Shown here one piece after another: positions 18,442 through 25,934 of a DNA stretch of 64,000 nucleotides. The position numbers and the translations under genes are program-made. Under the pieces are notes generated by a model, which had not been told where the DNA came from, made no database searches, and saw only the letters and a program-made list of their open reading frames with translations. Where the stretch lies: the NCBI GenBank assembly GCA_963837945.1, contig CAWIQD010000002.1:1-64000 (forward strand), written 5' to 3'. Within the stretch, counting starts at the first letter, position 1; every line of letters starts with the position of its first letter. Origin of the DNA: CAVUBL01 sp963837945. Its GTDB lineage: Bacteria > Acidobacteriota > Thermoanaerobaculia > Multivoradales > DATKCC01.

Positions 18442-18792
18442 CTACTCGAGTTTGGACATCTTGATAAATGGAACTTTGACGAAGGCTGGCAGATCGCCCA
18501 AGGTCATCCGGCAGGTGGTCATGAGCACATCGGAAGTCCCGGTACTTCGAGACCCATTGATGAATCTCACTTGGGAGACGCCGATGCCCATGTAATCTTC
18601 GTTTTCGTCTATCCTGACAGTTGAGGATCGCCGCGATGCGAACTGGATCTGCAGGTCGTTATGGTAGTATGAAAACCTCCCCGAAGAGGATGCACCACCC
18701 GGCATAGAGGGCGAGAATATCGGCGCGTCCATCATCACCAGACTGGTCCAAGGAGGATCGACCGTATGCTTCAGCTGCCCTATCCACCTCAC
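18442..18792 (-). CDS. Hypothetical protein
   Basis: 116 residues from GTG 18792, no recognised family. It contains ASRRSSTVRIDENEDYMGIG and MTTCRMTLGDLPAFVKVP, which read like a folded beta-rich protein rather than shadow coding, and the region has low GC where chance open frames are less common. No ribosome site is seen and the start may be missing, so it could be a C-terminal fragment. It sits between the DUF4365 and reverse-transcriptase remnants. Confidence 0.35.
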   Translation of the reverse strand: MRWIGQLKHTVDPPWTSLVMMDAPIFSPSMPGGASSSGRFSYYHNDLQIQFASRRSSTVRIDENEDYMGIGVSQVRFINGSRSTGTSDVLMTTCRMTLGDLPAFVKVPFIKMSKLE

Positions 18793-18991
18793 TGCATGGC
18801 GGCATTCGCGAGTTCTCGGTAAGGAAGGAAGACTACCTGTCCGCCGTCTCAGAAACTCCTGGAAGCCTTGCCCGATTATCGGAACCTGATAGTCGAGGTC
18901 TGGCGCACTGTTGTAGAGCGCAGCCCCAACATCTCGCGATTCTCACCCGATAGCGTGCTGGCGAGGCCGACAGCCAGAGAGCCTCGACAGC

Positions 18992-19292
18992 ATGACTCCG
19001 GCAAACTTGGCGCTCTGCGCAGAAGAAGAAGTTCTCAAGCTCGCCGCTGAGCATGAGCTTCGCTTCACCCGGTATGTTGATGACTTGGTGCTTTCTGGCT
19101 CCGATCCTCGGCCGACCATTCAGCCAGTCATTGGAACGCGCACAATCTAGTGCTGCCTTTCGTTGAAGCAAGATTTGTCACAGACCGGACACGCCAGGAT
19201 AACAGGCTTACCTTAATGAGAGCAGAACGGTGACAGGCGACTACCGAGAGAAGCTTGCACAGCTGCACTACGAGTTATCCAAGATTCGATAG
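18992..19292 (+). pseudogene. Retron-type reverse transcriptase remnant
   Basis: A 52-residue frame (18992-19150) reads ANLALCAEEEVLKLA followed by RFTRYVDDLVLSGSD. FTRYxDDLxxSG is the catalytic motif of retron and group-II-type reverse transcriptases. After a stop, another frame (19227-19292) gives TVTGDYREKLAQLHYELSKIR, which fits the region where such enzymes have a VTG motif followed by a helix. The fingers, the PTSPALAN motif and most of the thumb are missing or scrambled, so the gene is dead. No retron RNA structure was found. Confidence 0.5.
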
Positions 19293-19496
19293 CAAGGGAG
19301 ACTCCGCGGATCCGAACGACGCGAACACTTTACCGCCTTCCCGAGTCTTCTGCGTAAGCTCAATGAGCCCAGCCGATCCTCTCAGACTGACTGAACTTCT
19401 GCAGCTGCTCCTTTGAAGCAAGGCGAGAAGCGGCGCCGCGGTGTCACGCTCAGGCAGTGGCGAAAGAGCCTTGGAAGCTGAATCGCAACGAACCCA

Positions 19497-19664
19497 GGGG
19501 CTCCCGGGGCGCGGGGTCTCCGGGGAGGTCTGAGGCCAGGCGGCGCGCGGGCTCTACGGAGTCCGAGAGCGGTGACCGCCGGTGCCGAAGTCCAGGCGCG
19601 CCATCCGGGCCATAGTTCTATGCAGGCGCGCCGGTCCCCGGAAACCCCGCGCCCCGGGAGCCCC
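19497..19664. repeat. 168-base element with 27-base inverted ends
   Basis: Bases 19497-19523 and 19638-19664 are inverted repeats matching at 26 of 27 positions. They enclose about 114 bases without coding signal. This could be a small non-autonomous element or a large hairpin. No target-site duplication is obvious. Confidence 0.6.
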
Positions 19665-19756
19665 GACCGGAGGGCAACGCCCCCACACCCGTCGCGCACC
19701 GAACCCCAGCAGTCGCCCGCTCGAGCACTCCACATCAAGCGATTGCGCCAAGGCTC

Positions 19757-19785
19757 TTGACAAGGCGGTAGATCGGCGGTAGGCT
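19757..19785 (+). promoter_or_regulatory. Sigma70-like promoter upstream of the Pro-rich gene
   Basis: TTGACA at 19757-19762, a 17-base spacer, then TAGGCT at 19780-19785. It lies about 160 bases before the ATG at 19946 and points to it, leaving a GC-rich leader. Confidence 0.5.
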
Positions 19786-19945
19786 TTGCCCACAACGTCG
19801 CCGAGGCCAAAGAGCGCTGGCCGCTTCCGGCCCCGGGCGACGGAGGATCTTTCCCAGAGCGCCGGGCGGCGTGCCCGGCACCCCGAAACGGCCCGAGCGA
19901 GCGGCAACTCGCCCGGGCCCGATCCCGCAAGGAGGATCTAGCTCC

Positions 19946-20663
19946 ATGCAGAATCCCGCGCAGTTTACCAACCCGACCCGTCCCACCGACTCTGCCGACG
20001 AGCCCACCCGGCCCACCGGCACCCACGGCCCCGCCGCGGCCCCCTCCACACCCGCGGCTCCGGCTTCCCCGCCGCCGCCTGACCATCCGGCGCCCGACGA
20101 CGGTCCAACTCCCGGCCCCCGCACCCTCGAAGCTCCCCGGCAGCGCCTTCTCCGCCACCTTCCTCGAGAAGCTCCGCCTCGTCGCCCGCCTCGCGGCCGA
20201 GGCCGACGACACCGCCTCCACCGAGCCCCAAGCCCTCGTCGCCGGCCCCCTCGCCGTCGAACGCTTGCCCGACGGCAGCGCGATCGGGGGCCTCCGCTGG
20301 GCCGTCGTCCGGCGCGACGAGCCCGTCGCCGCCGGTGGCGAGCCCCTCGCCCTCTTCCACGACCGCGCCGACGCCCTCCGGGCCGCCGCCGTCCTGCCAG
20401 CCGTGGCAGCGGCCTCGCCCTACCGCCTCAAGGACAAGGCGACCCGCCTCGGCACCCCCCTCCACTGCCACCGGCGCCACGTCGGCCACGTCTGCCGCCT
20501 CTCGCCCGAGCGCCGCGAGACCCTCCTCACCCACCTCCACCTCGCCCGCCACCTTGCCGCCAACCCCGACGCCCTCGCCCTCGTCCTCGAAGCCACCGGC
20601 CCCGAGGCCCTCCCCGTCCTCGGCCGGGCCCTGGCAAGACGCATCGAGGCCCTTCTTCCATGA
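19946..20663 (+). CDS. Hypothetical Pro/Thr-rich protein, frameshifted
   Basis: ATG 19946 follows GGAGGA (9 bases). The first ~55 residues are Pro/Thr/Ala-rich (NPTRPTDSADEPTRPTGTH). Near 20113-20125, in a run of C, the sensible frame shifts and continues KLPGSAFSATFLEKLRLVARLAAEADD, then LRWAVVRRDEPVAAGGEPLALF and a helical end (RALARRIEALLP, stop 20663). Full length would be about 238 residues. I do not recognise the family. WAVVRRDE and the Asp/Ala-rich helices suggest a small mixed fold. A promoter and terminator-like hairpin frame the gene, so it is probably a real transcription unit with an indel. Confidence 0.5.
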
Positions 20664-20667
20664 ACCA

Positions 20668-20701
20668 ACCGGGCAGGGGGCCCGCGCGGCCCCCTGCCGG
20701 T
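20668..20701 (+). terminator. GC hairpin after the Pro-rich gene
   Basis: Arms 20668-20682 and 20688-20701 pair over 14 bp with one bulged G. Only CTTCC follows, so the U-tract is poor. It lies directly behind the stop at 20663 and before the next gene's leader. Confidence 0.45.
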
Positions 20702-20747
20702 CTTCCAAGAGCGGGGTGAGATACGATCACCCCGGAGAGGAGCCAAA

Positions 20748-20975
20748 ATGGACTGGCGCGAGCTCATTTCCGTCAACCCGCAGATCTGCCACGGGCAGCC
20801 TTGCTTCACGGGAACCCGCATCCCGGTGAGCGTGGTCCTCGACAACCTCGCCGCAGAGGTGACGAACGAGGAGATCCTCCAGAGCTATCCGAGCCTCACT
20901 GAGCGACATCTTCGCGCCGCAATCGCCTACGCGGCCGCTCTCGCGAAGGAACGCGTCGTTCCGATCCCCGCTTGA
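20748..20975 (+). CDS. DUF433 antitoxin, pair 2
   Basis: 75 residues, the compact form of DUF433: ISVNPQICHGQPCFTGTRIPV then LAAEVTNEEILQSYPSLTERHLRAAIAYA. It pairs with the DUF5615 gene that starts 9 bases after its stop. GGAGAGGAG precedes the ATG. Complete and probably functional. Confidence 0.85.
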   Translation: MDWRELISVNPQICHGQPCFTGTRIPVSVVLDNLAAEVTNEEILQSYPSLTERHLRAAIAYAAALAKERVVPIPA

Positions 20976-20984
20976 GCCGATCTC

Positions 20985-21338
20985 GTGCGGTTCAAGCTCG
21001 ACGAGAATCTTCCGCTGGATGCGTTGGAGATCTTCCGAGCATCTGGCTTCAACGTTGCCTCGGTTGTCGACGAGGGACTCCGAGGAAGTGAGGACCCGCG
21101 CCTCCAAGCCGCGTGCCGCGAGGAAGACCGCATTCTCGTCACCTTGGACCTGGATTTCGGCGACATCCGAGCCTATCCCCCCGCAGACTCGCCGGGCTTC
21201 ATCGTCCTGAGACCGCCATCCCAGACCAAAGCCGAGCTGCTACGGCTCCTCCGTGCGACGTGCCGGGCACTCCAGCGCGAGGGTTGCGAGCACCAACTCT
21301 GGATCGTCGAGGCCGAGAGAATCCGAATACGTGAGTAG
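20985..21338 (+). CDS. DUF5615 PIN-like toxin, pair 2 (intact)
   Basis: 117 residues from GTG 20985. The family signature MRFKLDENLP (acidic DEN), GSEDPRLQAACREEDRILVTLDLDFGDI with the second acidic cluster, and GFIVLRPPSQT are all present, so the ribonuclease-like PIN fold is complete. It is the only one of three DUF5615 genes in this island that is whole. Together with the DUF433 gene it forms a canonical two-gene module. Confidence 0.85.
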   Translation: MRFKLDENLPLDALEIFRASGFNVASVVDEGLRGSEDPRLQAACREEDRILVTLDLDFGDIRAYPPADSPGFIVLRPPSQTKAELLRLLRATCRALQREGCEHQLWIVEAERIRIRE

Positions 21339-21396
21339 CGGCTCATGGGCCACGGACCCAGGGGCTCCCAGTCGAAGGGCTAAAATCCCATGGCAC

Positions 21397-21614
21397 GTGA
21401 CCGCTTTGGCTGATCGGCCCGTCACCGCCCGCCACGACAGCGGCAAGATCCGCATCGTGATGGAGAGCGGCCCCGAGATCGTCTTTCCGGTCAAGGGCAA
21501 CTCGACGAAGACCTCTCCATCCGCGCCATCCTCGCTGGCGACTGGGGCCGAGCCACCCACCCGCCACCAGCAGGCGGCGACTGGCGCAGGTGGCAAGGTG
21601 CGCTCGCTGGCTAA
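21397..21614 (+). pseudogene. DUF2442 gene with internal deletion
   Basis: GTG 21397 begins VTALADRPVTARHDSGKIRI, then FPVKG, the first half of a DUF2442 protein. At about 21497 the frame changes and gives QLDEDLSIRAILAGDWG, the family's C-terminal motif, ending at TAA 21612-21614. About 25 residues between the two halves are gone and the frame is broken. DUF2442 proteins usually pair with DUF4160 in toxin-antitoxin-like modules; no DUF4160 is visible. Confidence 0.6.
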
Positions 21615-21677
21615 AGCGCTGTCGAGGACCACGTCCGGGAGCCTCGCGAGGAAGTCGAGAAGCTGTAGCGTCAGACC

Positions 21678-21761
21678 TCAGACCGACCGCACATCGTGAC
21701 CGGCCCGCTCGAGCCAACGAGCGGTCGCGGGGCCGGTGCACTCATCCACCAGGAACCGCAC
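21678..21761 (-). pseudogene. DUF5615 toxin fragment, pair 3
   Basis: GTG 21761 directly follows the stop of the DUF433 gene (TGAGTG). It reads VRFLVDECTGPATARWLERAG, the family's first beta-helix unit, then stops after 27 residues. Nothing further of the domain is recognisable. Confidence 0.6.
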
Positions 21762-22010
21762 TCAAGCCGTCTGGAGCTGGAGCGGAGCGAAGTCGGTGCT
21801 CCCGAGGCAGCGGCTGGCAAAGAGGAGACATGCCTGCACGTCCTCGCGCTCGAGGCCGCGGTACTCCTCCAGAACCTCTTCGACCGTGGCGCCGTGGGCG
21901 AGGAGCCCCAGGACGAAATCAACGGTGAGGCGGGTCCCCTTCACGACGGGCTTCCCCGCCATGACCTTCGGAGTCAGGACGATGCGTTCGAGGAGCTGCT
22001 GGTCAGTCAT
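21762..22010 (-). CDS. DUF433 antitoxin, pair 3
   Basis: 82 residues: RIVLTPKVMAGKPVVKGTRLTV then LLAHGATVEEVLEEYRGLEREDVQACLLFASRCL. Complete DUF433 domain. Its ATG overlaps the stop of the upstream methyltransferase frame (ATGA). The DUF5615 partner behind it is reduced to 27 residues. Confidence 0.75.
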   Translation of the reverse strand: MTDQQLLERIVLTPKVMAGKPVVKGTRLTVDFVLGLLAHGATVEEVLEEYRGLEREDVQACLLFASRCLGSTDFAPLQLQTA

Positions 22011-23011
22011 GGGCCACCACCTTGCGCCGATTGTACAAGAGCCCCCTCGGATTCTTGCAGCTCGAGCGCTGCAACCACCAGCTCTTGGCCGTGGGAGAAG
22101 AGCTCGAGCGCGTGAGTCGTCGAATCGAGACAAGGGTTGCCCGGTCCCCTGCCTGCCCGTGATCGCGCGGGCCGGCGTTCCGGTGGCTCGCCGGCCTGCG
22201 ATCCTCCGCTGCCACCGGGCCGACGCGCCTTGACGATCCAGGCTCGCGAGTCGAACCAGACGCCGTCTCCGCTCGCGTGCGCTCCGAGGGTCCCTCGCAG
22301 GCGCTCGAGCGCGCGGTCCGCCGCTGCGGTGCCCAACCGCGCCAAAACCTCCTTCGTGCACGTGAAGCCGCGGACCCACTCGAGAGCCGCCGCGACATCC
22401 GGGCCGAAGTAGATGGGCTGGTGGACGTCCGTGAAGCCGACGTCCGTGAAGCCCGTCGCATCCAGAATCCCCTCGACGATCGCCGGGTCGGCCAGCGAGA
22501 ACGGATCGGGCCCCCCCGGGGCCGGCCCGTGACCGGAGCCTCCCAGGGCGTCCCCGATCGCCCGCGACCATTCGTTCTGCCCGTGTCCCTGCCAGACCAT
22601 CATCACCAGGCCACCGGCGGGACGCAGCGCTCGTCCCACATTGGCGAACGCGTCGAGGGGGGCATCGAAGAACATCGTTCCGAACCTGCTGATGGCGAGA
22701 TCGAAACGCTCCGATGGGAAAGGGTAGACCTCCGCGTCGGCGTGCACGAACGTCACGTTGCGGATCCCCTCCGTCCGCGCGCGCTCGCGGGCCCGCTCGA
22801 TCGCCTCCGCGGACGAATCGACCCCCAGTGCGCCGCCCTCGCCGGCCCTGCGTGCGGCCTCGCGAGTCGTCTGTCCGGTTCCGCACCCGATGTCGAGGAC
22901 GCGGTCGTGGGGCTCGATGCCGCAGGCGCGGCGGAACACCTCGCCGAGGAGCCGCAGCTCAGCGTCGTAGTCCATGGCAGATGCGCCCGAGCCCTGATGC
23001 CGACCGCCCAT
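22007..23011 (-). CDS. Class I SAM-dependent methyltransferase
   Basis: Rossmann-fold methyltransferase with motif I VLDIGCGTGQTTREAA, then DSSAEAI, HADAEVYPF and FDLAISRFGTMFF. This subgroup (UbiE/arsM-like small-molecule methyltransferases) has no predictable substrate. The family part ends near WIVKARR (about residue 260). Another ~70 residues up to the stop that overlaps the DUF433 start look unrelated, so the original 3' end was probably replaced. ATG 23011 or 22975 are both possible; neither has a good ribosome site. Direct repeats flank the gene (22195-22220, 23012-23037). Confidence 0.75.
   Translation of the reverse strand: MGGRHQGSGASAMDYDAELRLLGEVFRRACGIEPHDRVLDIGCGTGQTTREAARRAGEGGALGVDSSAEAIERARERARTEGIRNVTFVHADAEVYPFPSERFDLAISRFGTMFFDAPLDAFANVGRALRPAGGLVMMVWQGHGQNEWSRAIGDALGGSGHGPAPGGPDPFSLADPAIVEGILDATGFTDVGFTDVHQPIYFGPDVAAALEWVRGFTCTKEVLARLGTAAADRALERLRGTLGAHASGDGVWFDSRAWIVKARRPGGSGGSQAGEPPERRPARSRAGRGPGNPCLDSTTHALELFSHGQELVVAALELQESEGALVQSAQGGGP
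22195..22220 (+). repeat. 26-base direct repeat, copy 1
   Basis: Matches 23012-23037 at 23 of 26 bases. It lies where the methyltransferase protein loses family similarity. Confidence 0.55.
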
Positions 23012-23037
23012 CCTGCCATCGTACGCTGCCACCGGGC
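23012..23037 (+). repeat. 26-base direct repeat, copy 2
   Basis: Abuts the methyltransferase start codon. The two copies thus bracket the family-matching part of the gene. Confidence 0.55.
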
Positions 23038-23089
23038 AACGAACCCAGGGGCCCCGGGCTCCGACCTCGCCTGTGCGACAATCCCCGCC

Positions 23090-23806
23090 ATGTGCGGCCG
23101 CTATACCTTGACCACTCCCGGCGAGCTGATCGCCGAGCTCTTCGGCCTGGACGAGGACCCCGATGTCGAAGCCCGCTACAACGTGGCACCGACCCAGGAG
23201 GTGGCGGCGGTGCGCCGCGACGAGCCGGGCGCCCCGCGGCGCTTCGTCCGCCTGCGCTGGGGGCTCGTTCCCCACTGGGCCAAGGACCCGGCGATCGGCA
23301 ACAAGATGATCAACGCCCGGGCCGAGAGCGCCGCCGAGAAGCCGGCCTTCCGCTCGAGCTTCAAGCGCCGGCGCTGCCTGGTCCTGGCCGACGGCTTCTA
23401 CGAGTGGCAGAAGGCCGAGGGAGGCGCCAAGCAGCCCTGGTACTTCCGGCTCGAAAGCGGCGATCCGTTCGCCTTCGCCGGCCTCTGGGCCTCGTGGGGC
23501 AAGGGCGACGAGGAGATCGAGACCTGCACCATCCTCACCACCGAGGCCAACGAGCTGGTGCGCAAGGTCCACCCCCGGATGCCGGTGATCCTGGAGCCGG
23601 GCGACTACGACCTCTGGCTCGACCCGGCAGAGGGTGACCGGGAGAGGCTGGAAGCCGTCCTCGACCCGTTCGACCCGGCGGCGATGATCGCCTACCCGGT
23701 GTCGACGCGGGTCAACAGCCCGGCCAACGACGAGCCGTCGGTGATCGAGCCGGCGGGCGAGGCCGAGCGAGCGGGTAGGGCGCCGACGCAGGAAGCGCTC
23801 TTCTGA
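23090..23806 (+). CDS. yedK: SRAP-domain abasic-site DNA-protein crosslink protein (YedK/HMCES)
   Basis: 238 residues. Starts MCGRYTL, so Cys2 becomes the N-terminal nucleophile that bonds to abasic sites in single-stranded DNA. The other family landmarks are present: NVAPTQ, NARAES (Asn and Glu of the active site), ADGFYEW and HPRMP (catalytic His). The protein shields abasic sites at replication forks. ATG 23090 is fixed by the need for Cys at position 2. A single gene, convergent with the symporter. Confidence 0.93.
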   Translation: MCGRYTLTTPGELIAELFGLDEDPDVEARYNVAPTQEVAAVRRDEPGAPRRFVRLRWGLVPHWAKDPAIGNKMINARAESAAEKPAFRSSFKRRRCLVLADGFYEWQKAEGGAKQPWYFRLESGDPFAFAGLWASWGKGDEEIETCTILTTEANELVRKVHPRMPVILEPGDYDLWLDPAEGDRERLEAVLDPFDPAAMIAYPVSTRVNSPANDEPSVIEPAGEAERAGRAPTQEALF

Positions 23807-23815
23807 CGGGCCTCC

Positions 23816-25312
23816 TCACGAGTCCATCACCGCCGCCACGTCCTCCGCCACCTGGCCGCCGTCCCGCCCGGCCGCCCAGGTCCACGCCAGCAGCACCGTG
23901 AACGAGGCCGCGAGCGCCACGGCCGACGGCAGCACCCCGGCCGGCAGCCAGGCCCGGCCCCGGAGCTCGAGGCCCACGTTCAGGACCAGGCCGGTCGCCA
24001 TCGAGGCGATCGCCGCCCCGGCCGTCACCCGCCGCCAGTTGAGCCCGATCGCCACCGCCGGCGCCAGCGCCGCGGCGAAGGTGCCGAAGGCGAAGGTGCC
24101 GAGGAGGGCGATCAGGTCGCCGTAGAGGTAGGCCACCGCGGCGGCCGCGAGCGCCACCCCTACGACCGCCCAGCGGGCCCAGCGGAGCTCGTCGGCGACC
24201 GGCCGGCCGAGGGCCCGCGGCAGGTCCCGCACCAGCGCCGCCGCCCCCAGGTTCACGAACGAGTCCGCGGTCGACATGATCGCCGCCAGCACTCCGGCGA
24301 AGGCGAGGCCGGCGACCGCCGGCGGCACGAAGCCGAGAAGCAGAGCCGGGGCCGCGCGGTCGGGGTCGGCGAGCGGCGCCAGGTGCCCCTGGGCGACCAG
24401 CGCGGGCACCGCCAGCCCGATCCCGAGCCAGATCAGCAGGCAGAGGCTCTGCGAGACCGCGATCACCAGCGGCAGCCAGCGCAGCTTCGCCGGGTCGTCG
24501 AGCATGTAGAACTTGTGGAGCATCTGCGGCTGGCCGAGGGTGCCGACCGAGAAGACGAAGAGGAAACCGAAGGCGGTCACGGCCGGCACCGTGCCGAGCG
24601 GATCGAGGAAGCGCTCGCCGAAGACCTCGGAGCCGGCGATCGAACGGGTGATCTCGCTCCAGCCGCCGCCCGCGTGGAGCGCGTAGACGAAGACCGCCAC
24701 CGCGGCGGCGACCATCACCGTCCCCTGGAGCAGGTCGGTGTAGACCCCGGCCACCATGCCGCCGGCGACCGCGTAGGCCAGGATCAGCGCCAGCCCGGCG
24801 CCCATCGCGACCGCCAGGCTCCCCGGCCCGACCAGGCGCCGGAGCCCGAAGATCGCCTCGATCAGCACCCCGAGCGCCAGGAGCTGCGCCCCGAGGTAGG
24901 CGACGGTGCCCACCAGGACGGCGAGCGCCGAAAGCGCCGTCGCCGCGCGGCTGCCGAAGCGCGCGGCGACCGCATCCGGGACGGTGAAGACCTCGCGCGC
25001 CTCGGCCAGCAGGCGCAGTCGTTTGCCGACCACCCAGCAGAGCATCCCGGAGGTGAAGCTCACCGACACCACGATCATGAGCGACGCCACCCCCAGCCGG
25101 TAGGTGAGCCCCGGCCCGCCCAGGAAGACGAAGCCGCTGAAGGCTGCCGAGGTGGTCGCGAGGCCGGTCACCAGGAGGCCGACCCCCTGGCCGGCGATGA
25201 AGAAGTCGCGCGCCGTCCGGGTGCGCCGCGCCGCCCAGGCGCCGACCGCGAGCACCAGCGCGAAGTAGATTCCGGCGACGAGGGCGATCGCCGGCTGGTC
25301 GAGGATCGGCAC
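23816..25312 (-). CDS. Sodium:solute symporter
   Basis: 498 residues with about 13 transmembrane helices and SSS-family features: DFFIAGQGVGLLVTGLATTSAAFSG (shown in part: DFFIAGQGVG; TSAAFSGFVFLGGPG), GGMVAGVYTDLLQG and a sodium-site-like STADSFVNLGAAALVRDL (STADS). It resembles acetate/proline/pantothenate permeases; substrate is not predictable. It starts with GTG 25312, 3 bases after the stop of a small membrane-protein gene, so the pair forms one operon. Confidence 0.85.
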   Translation of the reverse strand: MPILDQPAIALVAGIYFALVLAVGAWAARRTRTARDFFIAGQGVGLLVTGLATTSAAFSGFVFLGGPGLTYRLGVASLMIVVSVSFTSGMLCWVVGKRLRLLAEAREVFTVPDAVAARFGSRAATALSALAVLVGTVAYLGAQLLALGVLIEAIFGLRRLVGPGSLAVAMGAGLALILAYAVAGGMVAGVYTDLLQGTVMVAAAVAVFVYALHAGGGWSEITRSIAGSEVFGERFLDPLGTVPAVTAFGFLFVFSVGTLGQPQMLHKFYMLDDPAKLRWLPLVIAVSQSLCLLIWLGIGLAVPALVAQGHLAPLADPDRAAPALLLGFVPPAVAGLAFAGVLAAIMSTADSFVNLGAAALVRDLPRALGRPVADELRWARWAVVGVALAAAAVAYLYGDLIALLGTFAFGTFAAALAPAVAIGLNWRRVTAGAAIASMATGLVLNVGLELRGRAWLPAGVLPSAVALAASFTVLLAWTWAAGRDGGQVAEDVAAVMDS

Positions 25313-25315
25313 CGC

Positions 25316-25756
25316 TCAGCGCTCGGAAGGGGCCTGGGCGCCGGCTGGCCGGCCGAGTTGGGCGAGCCGCTCGCGCAGGCGCCGCAGGTCCTCGGGCGTC
25401 GGCCCGGTGCGCCGGAAGGTCAGGGCGTAACCCAGGGCGACGAGCGGCAGCGGCAGGAGCCAGAAACCGGCGATTTCGGCGACCGCTGCCGGCGGCAGCG
25501 CGGCGATCCGTGGCGCGAGCGCTCCCGAGAGGCCCAGGACCGCGATCGCCGCGCCCTCGAGAACGACGGCGAGGGCCGCGAGGACCCAGGCGACCGGCGC
25601 TGCGACACGCCCGCCCCGCGCCGCCCCCAGGGCGATCAGGGCGACCGGCACGAGCACCGAGAGGAGCGCGAAGAGGCCCGCGGGGGCGGCCACCAGCTGG
25701 GCCGCCAGCAGCGCGGGCGCCGTCAGGGTCAGGAAGACGAGGCTCGCCCGCTTCAC
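25316..25756 (-). CDS. Small membrane protein upstream of the symporter
   Basis: 146 residues from GTG 25756, with four hydrophobic segments (about 5-25, 28-45, 52-78, 90-112) and a charged C-terminal tail (EDLRRLRERLAQLG). Small membrane partners (DUF485, DUF3311-like) are common beside SSS transporters, and the position 3 bases before the symporter fits, but I cannot place it in a named family. Confidence 0.6.
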   Translation of the reverse strand: MKRASLVFLTLTAPALLAAQLVAAPAGLFALLSVLVPVALIALGAARGGRVAAPVAWVLAALAVVLEGAAIAVLGLSGALAPRIAALPPAAVAEIAGFWLLPLPLVALGYALTFRRTGPTPEDLRRLRERLAQLGRPAGAQAPSER

Positions 25757-25763
25757 GAGCGCC

Positions 25764-25934
25764 TCAGAGCCTGTGAAGAAATCTCCTCCCGTCGCGAGGG
25801 CGCGGTCATCCGGGCGCCCCTCGCAAGGCGCGCCGACGCAGGCGTAGCAGGGACTCCGTCGAGGAGGCGCAACGTCGCGAGGGGTGATTCGGGGGCGCCC
25901 GCAGCAGGGTCGGAGATTTTTTCACAGGCTCTCA
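25764..25934. repeat. 171-base element with 23-base terminal inverted repeats
   Basis: Ends 25764-25786 and 25912-25934 are inverted copies matching at 21 of 23 bases (core GAGCCTGTGAA). Inside are further inverted blocks (CGCCCCTCGC... against ...GCGAGGGG). It fills almost the whole gap between two genes, and its right end supplies the TGA stop of the GNAT gene. The build is that of a miniature inverted-repeat or REP-like element, or an RNA that folds into one long stem. Confidence 0.7.

Larger units (their letters stand above)
19293..19945. other. 653-base gap without a supported gene
   Basis: Holds the inverted-repeat element 19497-19664 and a sigma70-like promoter at 19757-19785, described separately. 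GC rises from about 50-55% at the left to more than 70% at the right, marking the edge of the low-GC insert near 19.4 kb. Open frames here are low-complexity shadows. Confidence 0.6.

Noticed and set aside
19382..20221. 279-codon minus-strand frame
   Set aside because: Gly/Arg-rich shadow overlapping the promoter and start of the Pro-rich gene; no recognisable fold.
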